From Zobellia barbeyronii (GTDB taxonomy: Bacteria > Bacteroidota > Bacteroidia > Flavobacteriales > Flavobacteriaceae), in assembly GCF_018603515.1 (NCBI RefSeq), contig NZ_JACATN010000005.1, forward strand, positions 274,169-338,168: 64,000 nt of DNA, in the 5' to 3' direction. The notes below the pieces were generated by a model. That model made no database searches. It saw nothing but the letters and a program-made list of their open reading frames with translations, and was not told the origin of the DNA. A program made the position numbers and the translations under genes. This document shows, one piece after another, positions 29,401 to 39,600 of this stretch (its first letter is position 1; the number at the start of each line of letters is the position of its first letter).

Positions 29401-30459
29401 GTTATATTTAAACTGATTCTCGTAAGGATCGTACTTATCCAATCCTTCTTCAGTACCCACCCAAAGCACACCCGAAGCATCAAAATATAGAGAAGAAACC
29501 AAGTTGTCCACTAATGAGTCATCATCAGACAATTCGGAAAAATACCAATCATACTGCTTAGTCTGGATGTCTTCTAAAGCATCTACTTGCAAAATACCTC
29601 CTAAAGTTCCCAGCCAATATTTTCCGTTGGGAGCTTTTGCTATTGATATAAAATAAGGTCCCAGCTTATCCCTTACTTCAGAATCTTTAATAAGCAAATT
29701 TTGAAAGCTATCTTGATCTACATTCAATTTGTATAACCCGTTTCTACTACCTGCAAAAATATCCGCCTTCTGGTCTTCGTAAATGAAGTTCACATAAGGG
29801 CTAGCTTCATTTTGAACCGATAACAAGTATTGTTTTATTTGTACAATGGAACCAAGGTTGTCTAAAGAAATTCTAGCTATTCCAACATCGCCATAACTAC
29901 CAATCCATAAACGGCCTTTAGAATCCTCAAAAATTTCTTTAACGTAGGTAAAACCCTCAAGAGGAATTTTACTAAAGCTTTCTTTTTTAGAATCATACAG
30001 AAACAACCCTTGGTCTTTGGTACCAACCCAAACTCTTTTAAACGAATCTATATGAACAGACCTAATTTCCTTATCTGGTAATGACCCGGTATTATTAGCG
30101 TCAGGTAAAAAAACTTTGAATTTATAAGTGTTTAAATCAAGAAGCGTAAGCCCGTTACGCGTTCCAATCCATAATTGGTTGGTTTCTTTATTAAACTCCA
30201 GTGCAGTAATATCATCATTGGGAATGGTATTTACAGAGGGTGAAACACTGGTGTATGATTTAAATTCATACCCGTCAAAACGGTTAAGGCCTGAAAATGT
30301 TCCAAACCAAAGGAAGCCTTCATTATCTTGAACAATGTGTCTTACCGAATTATGAGAAATACCACTAGCATCATTATAATGCTCAAATTTTAATGATTGA
30401 GCACACATTCCCCAAACAGAGAAGGTAAACCAGAAAACACATGCTAATCGGTAGCCCAT
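26428..30459 (-). CDS. Hybrid two-component system sensor/AraC regulator (HTCS) of the PUL
   Basis: All phosphorelay parts are in one 1343-residue protein: signal peptide (ends near residue 20), two periplasmic reg_prop beta-propellers (about 25-690), a Y_Y_Y domain (about 700-780), one membrane helix (about 785-805), a HisKA domain with His841 in ISHELRTP, an HATPase domain, a receiver with Asp1146 in ADVMMP, and a C-terminal AraC-type DNA-binding domain (about 1240-1343). HTCS proteins sense an oligosaccharide in the periplasm and directly activate their PUL. It lies 61 bp downstream of the GH92 gene in the same direction and is the obvious regulator of the SusC promoter. It converges on ribB with a 21-bp gap. 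Confidence 0.96.
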   Translation of the reverse strand: MGYRLACVFWFTFSVWGMCAQSLKFEHYNDASGISHNSVRHIVQDNEGFLWFGTFSGLNRFDGYEFKSYTSVSPSVNTIPNDDITALEFNKETNQLWIGTRNGLTLLDLNTYKFKVFLPDANNTGSLPDKEIRSVHIDSFKRVWVGTKDQGLFLYDSKKESFSKIPLEGFTYVKEIFEDSKGRLWIGSYGDVGIARISLDNLGSIVQIKQYLLSVQNEASPYVNFIYEDQKADIFAGSRNGLYKLNVDQDSFQNLLIKDSEVRDKLGPYFISIAKAPNGKYWLGTLGGILQVDALEDIQTKQYDWYFSELSDDDSLVDNLVSSLYFDASGVLWVGTEEGLDKYDPYENQFKYNTSISQFIENQVPRIRDFSKTFDEKIIVATRHNGLFLSKKENYVPLYNTQKDIASMYSLDGKTFYCGLWNGKILVYNYLNKTDKVIDVGFKHAPILAFEPFGNNQMIIASHGEGAVVLNLETQKVDKTYGNLLPTLDINTVKASADNKIWFATQMGVYCYDRQSMKVKAYEAKPEIKVGLPHNNVSDIAIDESGKIWAATRKGLCYYDPALDNFLPVDEIDGLQNRWITNLLSNKDGFLWLNMNNNNLGKYDIASKELKLYHTESGNRLDIFSTRGFYYADDSHMYLGGKEGIITFSPKELSVNEYAPEPIITNIRVQNKAVEIGSVINGQQILKSDINIDRNLILKNTNKNFSLTFSSPSYVNGRQNRYSYILEGFDENWNTVDVRQRTVQYTNLFSGDYVFKVKAMNSHGVWSNVASYQIEILPPFWFTYKAFFLMLLVLALAFYLIRKQIRARIVLKQQWLMERVKRERDEKLNNEKLRFFTNISHELRTPLTLILGPAKQLIEDGKDSGNYFQQSRYNLIHQNANRLLNLVNQVLDFRRAQSGELRLKVTKTDILLYTKNTFRSFEELADDKKINFNLISENNKIEGYIDRDKYDKMLYNLLSNALKFTHNYGHVDLFIEVKEEGSEASLIVEVSDDGIGVPKESQKKIFSRFYQASNSTSLNTGSGIGLSLVKALTELHKGQITVESELNKGSVFTLKLPISRTAYEDDEVFEYEKSQVVEDSPQLITAKKIIQSTHLKERILIIEDNAELRNYLMDYLSDYYKVFEAENGEKGLEVCLNVKPAICIADVMMPVKNGLEFCKALKNDSDISHIPVILLTALSDNDDKIKGYSSGADGYLVKPFDPSLLKTRIENIINSRKELKNRFSEEIESQVNTLTHSPIDQSFMEDLTKLIHENMGNSELNTSLLCQSLGMSSSKLYRKIKELTDLAPNEFIRTIRLKKSAQLLRTKKYNVSEVTTLIGFSDPLYFSRCFKKQFGYPPSQLIK

Positions 30460-30520
30460 AAATTTTTGAGTTGCAATTACAATTTAAGGTTTTAAAAATC
30501 AACTCCAAGCTCATCTGGAT

Positions 30521-32833
30521 TTATTCTATTGTAGGCTGCTCAGAGGTCATTTGAAAATCTAAGGTAACTCCACTAGTTATCAAGTCATGGGTAATATGAT
30601 ATTTTTCGTAAGGTGACTTGTTCAATTGAATACTCTTAATGAACACATCATCGTTACTTGCTCCAAGAGAATTTATAATTAAACTTTTTCCGTTCTGAAG
30701 GCTAATACTTACTTTATCAAAACTTGGGCTTCCAAATTCATATTTTGGATTCTCCTCAGTACCTCCATTCATTTGAAATAGGCCTATCTTCATTAATACG
30801 GCCAAGCTACCCATTAATCCTTGGTCTTCATCTCCATTATATCCTGTTGCAGGTGAAAGCCCGCCAAAAACCGTATTAGCAACTCTACGAGACCAATACT
30901 GTGTAAGGTCTGGCCTATCTAATTTATTAAAAATAAAAGCAGTTTGTATAGATGGCTGGTTTCCGTAATTAATGGGAATATTCCTGTATTCAGGATGCAA
31001 TTCTTGCGAATGGGAATTACCAGCTGTAAAGCCTAACTTTTCAGCAGTCTTAAACTGTTCATCTAATTTTTCTACCGCTGCAGACTTCCCTCCCATTAAT
31101 TTGGCGAGGCCTTCTTCGTCATGAGGTACAAACCAGGTAGATTGCGCTCCATTGGATTCTATAAAACCATTTTCATGTTCGTAAGGACTATAATTTTCGC
31201 GCCACTTACCCGCTACATCTTTCGGCCTCATCCATCCTATGGAAGTATCAAAAACATTTTTATAATTCTGTGATCGTTTTAGGAAGTAGTTATAGTCCTC
31301 AGTATTCCTGAGTTTTTTAGCCAATTGCGCCAGTGTCCAATCTTGATAAGCGTATTCCATGGTCATACTTGCGCCATCTTGATGCCCACCAAATTTACCT
31401 TCGGGTATTGGGTGAGGCACGTATCCGTTCTCTACATAATACTTGAGTCCGCCACCTATTGTTGTATTGTGCTCATACCCAGCTTTACCCATAATACCTC
31501 CTGGCATATGGTTTTTCTTTAGAGCTTGGTAAATTTTCTCCAAATCTTCTGTAATAAGTCCTTTTTGAATTGCACTTACTATAAATGGCGTAGATGAAGC
31601 ACCGGTCATCACATAAGTATAATTTCCTCCGGAAGGACCTCTGGGTACCATTCCCCCATCTTTATAATATTGCATCAGAGAGTTTACAAATTCTTCCATA
31701 ATATCTGGATAGACTAAACCCCAAAGCGTATTTAGTGTCCATTGTGCTCCCCAAAAAGAATCTGAGTTATAATGATTGAATTTTGGTTTTTCACTATCAT
31801 CAAGTGGCAATTGGCCTACTCTAAAAGTCTCACCCGTATAATCAGGATATGCTCCGTTAGCATCGCTAATAATCCTTCGGCCTTGTAAACTATGCCATAA
31901 ATCTGTGTAGAATCTCTTTTGTGCGATTTCCGTATTACCTTCAACTTTTATTCTTCCTAGTAATCCGTTCCACTCTTTCCTAGAATCTTTAACGGTCTGG
32001 TCAAAATTCCATTCTGCCAATTCATTATCAATATTACCTTTTGCATTTTCAAAAGAGGTGTATGAAATTCCTGCCTTCATTAAAACTTCATCTGTATCTC
32101 CCTTTAAAAAAACTAAGTAATTACCAGTTTTATCATCTTTTTCTATTGAAGCTATTTCCGTATCCAAATCAATTGCAAAATAGAGTTTTACAGGCTTTGG
32201 CCTTCTAGTAGTTTCTTTGATTACCAATTCCCCTTTTAAAGATTTGCTATCTATTTGTTCAAGTAATCCATCTGTATTTTCATTCGGACCTAATATTCCA
32301 TTTAGATTGAAGAGTATTGCTGATTTTTTACCCTCTTTCGGATAGTTATATTTATGTAATCCCACCCGTGTTGTACTCGTAAGCTCAACATCTATATCAT
32401 ACTTTTCAAGACTTAGAGAATGATATCCTGGAGATACTTTTTCTTTGTCATGACTGAATTTTGATTTGAAATCTGTAAAAACTGATTTTGCATTCGACTC
32501 ATTAATAGTAACCGGCATAACTGACAAGCCCGAAAGTTGCCAAGCGTGAATGTGACTAAAACCCTGAATTGTATCTACTTTATAGCGATAACCACTGCCC
32601 CATGCCCCATCTACTTCTGTATCTGGACTAAGATTTACCATGCCAAAGGGTCTACTAGCAGATGAAAAGAAAAACCACCTAGAGTTTTCTGTATCTAGTT
32701 GTGTGTAAACCAAGTCTACCGGTTCTATACTTTTTGCCGTTTCTTTTGTCTCTACTTTTGACTCACAAGAAGAGAGCATAACCGCTAGTATAATGTAGAT
32801 TCCGTAGAAAGGAACTTTCGAAAATAAATTCAT
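30521..32833 (-). CDS. GH92-family alpha-mannosidase lipoprotein
   Basis: GH92 enzymes are calcium-dependent inverting exo-alpha-mannosidases. Family features seen: RPFGMVNLSPDT near the N terminus, Glu559 in ESNGAQSTWFVPHD as likely general acid, and Asp668/Asp670 in GDEDQGLM as likely base region (roles by analogy with characterised members). The segment GNQPSIQ replaces the more usual GNEPS, so the substrate loop is divergent. I chose the ATG at 32831-32833: it gives a clean lipoprotein signal (LSSC, Cys23) and avoids overlap with the preceding gene; a longer frame begins at 32875. The protein is probably anchored in the outer membrane or periplasm. Confidence 0.88.
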   Translation of the reverse strand: MNLFSKVPFYGIYIILAVMLSSCESKVETKETAKSIEPVDLVYTQLDTENSRWFFFSSASRPFGMVNLSPDTEVDGAWGSGYRYKVDTIQGFSHIHAWQLSGLSVMPVTINESNAKSVFTDFKSKFSHDKEKVSPGYHSLSLEKYDIDVELTSTTRVGLHKYNYPKEGKKSAILFNLNGILGPNENTDGLLEQIDSKSLKGELVIKETTRRPKPVKLYFAIDLDTEIASIEKDDKTGNYLVFLKGDTDEVLMKAGISYTSFENAKGNIDNELAEWNFDQTVKDSRKEWNGLLGRIKVEGNTEIAQKRFYTDLWHSLQGRRIISDANGAYPDYTGETFRVGQLPLDDSEKPKFNHYNSDSFWGAQWTLNTLWGLVYPDIMEEFVNSLMQYYKDGGMVPRGPSGGNYTYVMTGASSTPFIVSAIQKGLITEDLEKIYQALKKNHMPGGIMGKAGYEHNTTIGGGLKYYVENGYVPHPIPEGKFGGHQDGASMTMEYAYQDWTLAQLAKKLRNTEDYNYFLKRSQNYKNVFDTSIGWMRPKDVAGKWRENYSPYEHENGFIESNGAQSTWFVPHDEEGLAKLMGGKSAAVEKLDEQFKTAEKLGFTAGNSHSQELHPEYRNIPINYGNQPSIQTAFIFNKLDRPDLTQYWSRRVANTVFGGLSPATGYNGDEDQGLMGSLAVLMKIGLFQMNGGTEENPKYEFGSPSFDKVSISLQNGKSLIINSLGASNDDVFIKSIQLNKSPYEKYHITHDLITSGVTLDFQMTSEQPTIE

Positions 32834-32846
32834 ATAATACGTTTCT

Positions 32847-34901
32847 TTAGCTTTTTGAATTGAGATTTGATTCAATTTTATTCAACATTTCAAAAGTTGG
32901 AAATCCATTATTCGGTCTTCTGATTTCTGGATTGTACCAATTATTCCATTTAGGTGATTTATCACCACTTCTCCTATTTCGATAAATTTCTTCCAATTGT
33001 GTTTTGGCCTCTGGTAATAAAGCTTTGGCTTCGTTTAGAAGCAAATCATCAGATGTATCTTCAAACCCTTTTTTCAATACCGCCATCTTGTGTAGTGTTC
33101 GCTCCAAACGAATCAAATCTTGGTATAACACCACTGGTAAATACATATAATCATGAAAGAAAGTCTCATTTTCCGTAGTTTCCTTAAGTCCTTTTTCTGC
33201 TTCTTGAACCGAAAGATCTATGAGTTCTTCTGTAACTTTTACATGTTCTAAATCATTCGCTACCCTTTTGTAATCATGAGCTACAGGTGATTTTCCCGGT
33301 CTCTGTATTGGGCTATCGGACAAATAGGAAATAGCTTCTCTAATTTCCCAAAGGTGCTGAACATAACCAATGCGGTTCTTTTGTGATTCATGTAAAGATT
33401 TCATTGACGTTACCGCATGTTTAGCACTCACATCATTGAAATAACGCTCTGTCCAATTTTTATAAAATAAATGTGCATTAAAACTTTCTGGGTCATTACA
33501 TACTTCTGAATACGCCTCAATATTCAGTAAAAATGGTCTAAAATTTTGTCCGTTTACCAAGCAAAATTTATCGGCATTATAAGTACTGAACATATTTTTC
33601 ATTACCGATTCCACTTTTTCTGGATATGGGTTGTGAACCGTATGGTTTAACCAGTACCCAGCATGCATATAGGTACCAAAGTTGTAACCATCTGTAGTAT
33701 TAGGCAAATGTTCAAAATCTCCAAAACCATGGTCAGACCATGCAACTATCCAATCTTTTGGTGGTCTGAAACCATCGTTCCACATTTCCATTCCATCGGA
33801 ATAGCACACCAAAACCTTGTCCGCCTCCGGTTTGTATTCATCTACCAAATCCCCAAAAGATTTGTACACCTCATTAAAGACGGCTATTTTCTCTTCTCCA
33901 CAACTACTTACGTACTCCCAGTCCCATACTTGATGACGAGGCCGTAGTATAAAAATGTCAGTTTTACGCAATGGTGTTTTTTCTAGATAATAACGCCATG
34001 CCGTTATCCAATCTTCTTTATAATCTTTCCAGCAGGTAGCTTTATCCGCAGACATAGGATGTATCTGATAGCCAAGCGCAAAGTCTATGGCCACCTTCAT
34101 TCCTTTTTTCTGTGCGTAGTCTATCATCTTTTCAACATAGGCCACATCCACTTGGTAATCCGTTAATTCCTTATATTCTGGACGGATGAAAAATTCAGGC
34201 CGTCCAAGCATATCAAAAATTTGAATTGCATTGTATCGTAGTCGCACCAACGAATTAATTAACTCCGTATAACTCTCCCAATCGTATTCTAGTAAATCTC
34301 CCCTGTAGTTTGCCAACTCATCTACATCATTCTCAAAGTAACATAACAATGGTACTTTTGGCGGAGCAATATGCCTATTCTCAAAAGCAAATAGGTCTTT
34401 AAGTTCTTTCTTTACTATTTCCTTTCCTGTCCAATATTGAACAGGATCAACACCCAATATTTCATTTGAATAATCATAAATGGCATACTGAAGACCTTGT
34501 ACATCAGAGCCAGCTATTACAATTATTTCCTTTTTATTCTTTAGATTAGTTTTTGCCCAAATACCACCACGTGGACCTGGATTTACTGCAGTAATCTGTA
34601 TTTTTTTTGATGTATTCAAAGAGGCTATCAAAGCATTAGATTTTGGTGTTCCCAATAGAATAATTGTTCCTTTTTTAGGAACATCATTAATATTGGCAAC
34701 CACTTCCACCTTTGTGGATAAAGCCTTTTTTAAATCATTTTGTAAATCTTCGACGGTATTTAACTCCGTTTCATTCGCTTGTTTCCCGACCACTAAATAA
34801 ATAGAAGATGTTGGTTCTTTGGAAAAAGCATATAATAGAAATAGCCCTATAATGGGAAGTAATAAAAGAACTCGGCTAAATCTTAGTGTTTTAGACGTCA
34901 T
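32847..34901 (-). CDS. GH115-like (alpha-glucuronidase superfamily) glycoside hydrolase
   Basis: The 684-residue exported protein has an N-terminal hydrophobic segment (about residues 10-27). The region around AGSDVQGLQYAIYDYSNEILG and WTGKE resembles the N-terminal domain of GH115 alpha-glucuronidases. A barrel with YTELINSLVRLRYNAIQIF and the later WSDHGFGDFEHLP...GTYMHAGYW stretch also recalls GH115. Several standard GH115 motifs are altered, for example CYFENDVDELANYRG in place of the FINDE region. It is therefore a distant member or a related unclassified family, and activity is unproven. The start is the ATG at 34901; a GTG at 34964 would add 21 residues inside the upstream hairpin. It is separated from GH92 by 13 bp. 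Confidence 0.6.
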   Translation of the reverse strand: MTSKTLRFSRVLLLLPIIGLFLLYAFSKEPTSSIYLVVGKQANETELNTVEDLQNDLKKALSTKVEVVANINDVPKKGTIILLGTPKSNALIASLNTSKKIQITAVNPGPRGGIWAKTNLKNKKEIIVIAGSDVQGLQYAIYDYSNEILGVDPVQYWTGKEIVKKELKDLFAFENRHIAPPKVPLLCYFENDVDELANYRGDLLEYDWESYTELINSLVRLRYNAIQIFDMLGRPEFFIRPEYKELTDYQVDVAYVEKMIDYAQKKGMKVAIDFALGYQIHPMSADKATCWKDYKEDWITAWRYYLEKTPLRKTDIFILRPRHQVWDWEYVSSCGEEKIAVFNEVYKSFGDLVDEYKPEADKVLVCYSDGMEMWNDGFRPPKDWIVAWSDHGFGDFEHLPNTTDGYNFGTYMHAGYWLNHTVHNPYPEKVESVMKNMFSTYNADKFCLVNGQNFRPFLLNIEAYSEVCNDPESFNAHLFYKNWTERYFNDVSAKHAVTSMKSLHESQKNRIGYVQHLWEIREAISYLSDSPIQRPGKSPVAHDYKRVANDLEHVKVTEELIDLSVQEAEKGLKETTENETFFHDYMYLPVVLYQDLIRLERTLHKMAVLKKGFEDTSDDLLLNEAKALLPEAKTQLEEIYRNRRSGDKSPKWNNWYNPEIRRPNNGFPTFEMLNKIESNLNSKS

Positions 34902-34940
34902 AATAATCTGATATACGTATCTGTAATTAAGAAGATGTTT

Positions 34941-34974
34941 AAAAAATATGGGCAGGAATACCACTCCCGCCCAT
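34941..34974 (-). terminator. Hairpin with T-run between susD and the hydrolase genes
   Basis: On the minus strand a 12-bp stem (two G-U pairs) with a 3-nt loop is followed by ATTTTTT. It lies between susD and the downstream enzyme and regulator genes and looks like an intrinsic terminator. If read-through is partial, SusC/SusD would be made in excess over the enzymes. Confidence 0.8.
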
Positions 34975-35010
34975 ATTCAACTAACTCAATTTAACTAAAC
35001 TCAATTTTTT

Positions 35011-36660
35011 TTAGTATCCTGGGTTCTGCGTCAATGAACCATCTGAAAGTTCTAATTCACTAGAAGGAATAGGTCTCAACAAGTGAATACTGGCATCAAA
35101 AGCACCGTGGTCTTGAACGTGCGGGTTGTAAGCTAAAATACGCTCCTCTAATTTTCCTGTTCGTTTTAATACGGCCCATCTATTTGCTTCACCAGCTAAT
35201 TCCAAAGCTCTCTCATTTAGAATATCATCTATTGTTACAGAAGTATATTCGTTAGCAACACCAGTTGCACGCTCTCTAACAATGTTCATATGGTTTAACG
35301 CTGATCCTGGATTACCGGCAGCTAAATATGCCTCAGCAGCTATTAAATGTGTTTCTGCTATTCTAAATACAAACGTATCACGAGCACCATCTGTAGCTTC
35401 ACTAAATATCTCATCGTCAAACTTCTTGAAAATAGGGAAGTTAGTTCGCTCTGGATTTAGAGAATATAAATAGTTGACTCCAGGTACGTTATCTGGCTGT
35501 CCAAATAAATACTGGTCAGGCTGGTACACCCAATACCTGTCCAAACGTTCCGCTAATTCAATAGCATCTATAGCTACTTTTGGGTAATACACAATCGTGT
35601 CCCCAGCTACAATAGCATCAGGTCCTTCCTCTTCATCACCGTCAGCAAGAATTGCTCTGTGTATGGTGGCATCATCTCTACTATCATTATCTGCTAACAA
35701 AGAATAGAAAAACGGCGTAGGCATAGCATTAAAATCACTAAAACCATAAGGAGTAGTTGTTCTGTTTACTCCCGGATAATTTGATACTTGATTCATAAAA
35801 AGAGAATGCTTTGTATTCTCTTGATCAGTTGCAAGCCCATTAGTTCCCCATTGTATTGCAAATAGAATCTCGTCGTTTACTTGATTGTCGTAAGCAAAAA
35901 CTTCGGCATAAGATTGACTTCTGATATCATACGAACCAATGGCTTCTTCAGCAAGCGCTGCCGCGGTATTAAAATCGTCCGAACTTCCAAACGAAGTATA
36001 ACCTCTTGTTAAATAAACTTCTGATAAAACGTGTTGTGCAGCTCTTTTTGAAAACCGTCCTGTTTCGGGGTCATTAAGTAAAGTTGGTATAGCATCTTCC
36101 AAATCACTAATGATTTGGGCATATGTTTCTTCCTCTGTGCTTCTGGTGTAGTTTGAACGAATTGTAGTTGGTTCTTCCAAATCTAAAACTAATCCACCAT
36201 ATTGCTGAACCATATTAAAAAATGCCAAACCACGTAATGCTTTTGCCTGAGCAATACCATATGCCTTATCTCCTAACTTAGAATCTGTCCAATCAATTTG
36301 ATTCTCATAACGGTTAATGGCCGTATTAGCTTTTGCAACAACATCATAATTTTTTGTCCATAAAGATCCGCCAACACCTGAATCAAAACCAAAATAGTCA
36401 TTGACTGAAGAGACTGAATTCAATTCTCCTTTAACGGTAAATAAATCGGTACCTAAAAACTTTAAATTGTAATCTTTATATACCTCTCTTAAGGAAGAAT
36501 ATATACCTACAACCAACTGGTCTGCTGTACCTTCCTCAATGAAATTCTCACTTGTTATGTCTGAAAAAATATCTTCTTCAATATAACTGTCGCATGCACT
36601 AAAAGTAATCATACCAAGTAGTACGACGCCTATGTGCTTAATTTTTATATCTAGTTTCAT
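35011..36660 (-). CDS. SusD/RagB-family glycan-binding lipoprotein
   Basis: A 549-residue outer-membrane lipoprotein with lipobox FSAC (Cys23) and the SusD/RagB fold: N-terminal TPR-like helices and a C-terminal RagB domain ending in LRPIPSSELELS..LTQNPGY. SusD lids the SusC channel and captures oligosaccharides at the cell surface. It lies 17 bp after susC, as in nearly all such pairs. The ligand is not readable from sequence. Confidence 0.96.
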   Translation of the reverse strand: MKLDIKIKHIGVVLLGMITFSACDSYIEEDIFSDITSENFIEEGTADQLVVGIYSSLREVYKDYNLKFLGTDLFTVKGELNSVSSVNDYFGFDSGVGGSLWTKNYDVVAKANTAINRYENQIDWTDSKLGDKAYGIAQAKALRGLAFFNMVQQYGGLVLDLEEPTTIRSNYTRSTEEETYAQIISDLEDAIPTLLNDPETGRFSKRAAQHVLSEVYLTRGYTSFGSSDDFNTAAALAEEAIGSYDIRSQSYAEVFAYDNQVNDEILFAIQWGTNGLATDQENTKHSLFMNQVSNYPGVNRTTTPYGFSDFNAMPTPFFYSLLADNDSRDDATIHRAILADGDEEEGPDAIVAGDTIVYYPKVAIDAIELAERLDRYWVYQPDQYLFGQPDNVPGVNYLYSLNPERTNFPIFKKFDDEIFSEATDGARDTFVFRIAETHLIAAEAYLAAGNPGSALNHMNIVRERATGVANEYTSVTIDDILNERALELAGEANRWAVLKRTGKLEERILAYNPHVQDHGAFDASIHLLRPIPSSELELSDGSLTQNPGY

Positions 36661-36677
36661 CTTAATTTTTTATAAAG

Positions 36678-39600
36678 TTAAAAGGCTAATTTCAGACCCA
36701 ATAAAACTGTTTTTACCGCGTAGGTCATATTGTAAGAGTTCTGAAGTGCAGTCTCTGGATCAGGTCCCTTATAATCTGTAAAAGTGAATGGATTCTGAAC
36801 ATCCAATGACATTTTTAGTCTTGACATTTTTAACTTATCTGCCAGCTCTTGCGGAAATTGATACCCCAAACCAATATTACCAACTCTTACGAATGACAGG
36901 TCCTCATAAGTCCACCCAGTATCTCCATAGTCAGGAATAGGGTAAGCACCATTTGGATTGTTAGGTGTCCAATAATCTAGATCTAAGCTATTAAATACGG
37001 CCCCATCTCCAGATGTAGAGAAATTTTGAAAAAATTCAGAATGTCCGTAAGACCCTTGTCTCGTGTATACTTGTACATTTAACTCTAAGTTCTTATAGTT
37101 AAATGTATTGGTCATACCTCCTATCCAATCAGGAGAATTTTGACCTAACAATACTTTATCATCCTGATCAATTGTACCATCATTATTCTGATCTACAAAT
37201 TTATACTGACCAGGCAAGTCACCATAAGTAGCTGCTTCTACGGCTTCATCTATTTGCCAAATCCCGGCAACTGCCGTATTCCAGATGGCATCAACAGGAG
37301 CTCCAATTTTTAGGACTCCATGATTCCCAAAAGGAATTTCATCCAAATCACCATCAATCTCTACTATTTCATTAGTGTTTTTGGTGTAGTTAAAATTAGT
37401 TCTCCATGAAAAATTATCCGTTTTAACGTTAACCGTATTTAACGTAACCTCTATACCACTATTTCGTACAGATCCAAAATTACCAAGAGCATCTTCATAA
37501 CCTGTTACATTAGATAAGGTTCTAGCAAGAATACTCCCTTCAGTCTTTTTATTATAATATTCAAAGCTAAGACCAACTCTATTATTTATGATGGAAAGGT
37601 CTACACCTAAGTTGTATTCTTTTGAAACTTCCCAAGTTAAATCTTCGTTAGGTAAGCCAGCAATTGTTTTACCCACACTTGGATTCTCTCCAAAAAGGTA
37701 GTTTGATTGTGACAAGAAAGCCAATGAACTATAGGCGCCAACTGTACTATCGTTACCAGCTTCACCGTAACTAACACGGAATTTTAAATTATTCAACCAA
37801 TCTGCATTTTGAAGAAATGACTCCTCACTTGCTCTCCACGCAAATGCGGCAGAAGGAAAGAAGTTCCATTTATTTCCAGCAGATAACTTTGATGAACCAT
37901 CATATCTTCCTGTGAATGTAAATAGGTATCTATCTTTAATAGAGTAGTTTAAACGACCTGCAAAAGATGCCAAGGTTTCCTTTTGATAAAAACTATCAAA
38001 ATCCCTAATATCATTACCTCCCTCAGTATTATAGTAGAGGTATGCATCCGTATCAAAATCTCTAACTTGTATATTACTACCTTCTTTATTATTATAATAT
38101 ATAGAAGAAATTAAAGTGGTTTTTAAGTTATGATCTGGAGCAAGGTCAAAATTAAAATCTAATATATTATCCCAAGTATATGCAGTATTAAAATCCGATT
38201 GATAATGCGATTGTATTCTACTAGGGTCATTACGTGATGATTTTGTCAAAAGACCTCTGTACTCACCAAAACGTTGCGTAGTTATGTTGGGAGCGAATTG
38301 TGTTTTGAAATTCAACCATTTTGTAGGCTTATAATTTAAAAATACATTAGCAATTACATTTAACGACTTAGTATTTAATTGCCAAGCACCTTGAGCATCA
38401 TAAATAGGATGGACAAAACGAAGGTCTTGATCATCTGGAAACAGGATTGGTTCTCCCTCTGCATCAAATGGATTTACCGTTGGTGCTAAACGAAGCGTAC
38501 TTCTAAATAATTCCCTACTTCCTTCCTCTCGTTCAGATAGTGCTAAATATGCCTTAACTCCTACCGTTATCTGATCTGAAACTTTCTTAGAAACAGAAGC
38601 ACTTATGTTATATCTCTCATAACCTTCAATTCCCATTACACCTTCATCATTTAAATATCCTAATGATGCGTTATATACTAAGCCATTTGTTCCACCTGAC
38701 ATTCCCAAAGTATGACTGGTCTGAATGCCTGCTTTTTGATAAAGCCCCATCCAATCCGTATACCTCCCATTGGCAACATTGCTTGCCTCTTCGTTAGAAC
38801 TTTGAAACTCTGTTGAGCGATCAATAACAACATTATTATAATCTGCTGCAGAACCGGTACCTTTCCAAGCTCTAGCTCTTAAAACGTCATCTACGAACTG
38901 TACATACTCAGGACCATCAAATAAATCTGGCACATTGGTAGCAGTACGTAAACCGAATGACGAATCATAGGTAAAAACCGTCTTTCCTTCAATACCATTT
39001 TTTGTTGTAATAATGACAACACCATTAGCTCCACGCGATCCATATATTGCGGTTGCAGAAGCATCCTTTAAGATGTCCATTTGTTCTATATCCGCTGGAT
39101 TCAAAACATTAATATCCTCGAAGAAAATACCATCTACAACATATAAAGGTTTAGAAAGGTCATCCGCAAGATCATCACTTACACCATCACGACCAGCGTT
39201 ATTGTTAGTAACTACCGTGTTACCTCTAATTTTTATAGAAAGTGGTGCTCCCGGTTTAGAACTTAACGTACGAACATCAACACCGGCAACCCTACCTTGA
39301 ATAGCTTGGCCAATATCTGTTTTCTTTTGCTCAGTTAAGGTCTCCGTGTTTAACGAGGCAACAGCACCGGTTAAATCACTTTTCTTTACAGAGCCATACC
39401 CAATTACAACAACTTCATCTAAGCCAGTTGAGGACTCAATAAGTTGAATGGTATAGTCTGAAGAACTCCCTAACGGAATTTCTTTTGTTTCATACCCTAT
39501 ATAGGAAACCACCAAAAGTTCATCGCCATCAGCGACCGAAATGGTAAAATTACCATCAAAGTCAGATACAACGCCATTGCTGGTTCCTTTTACTAGAACA

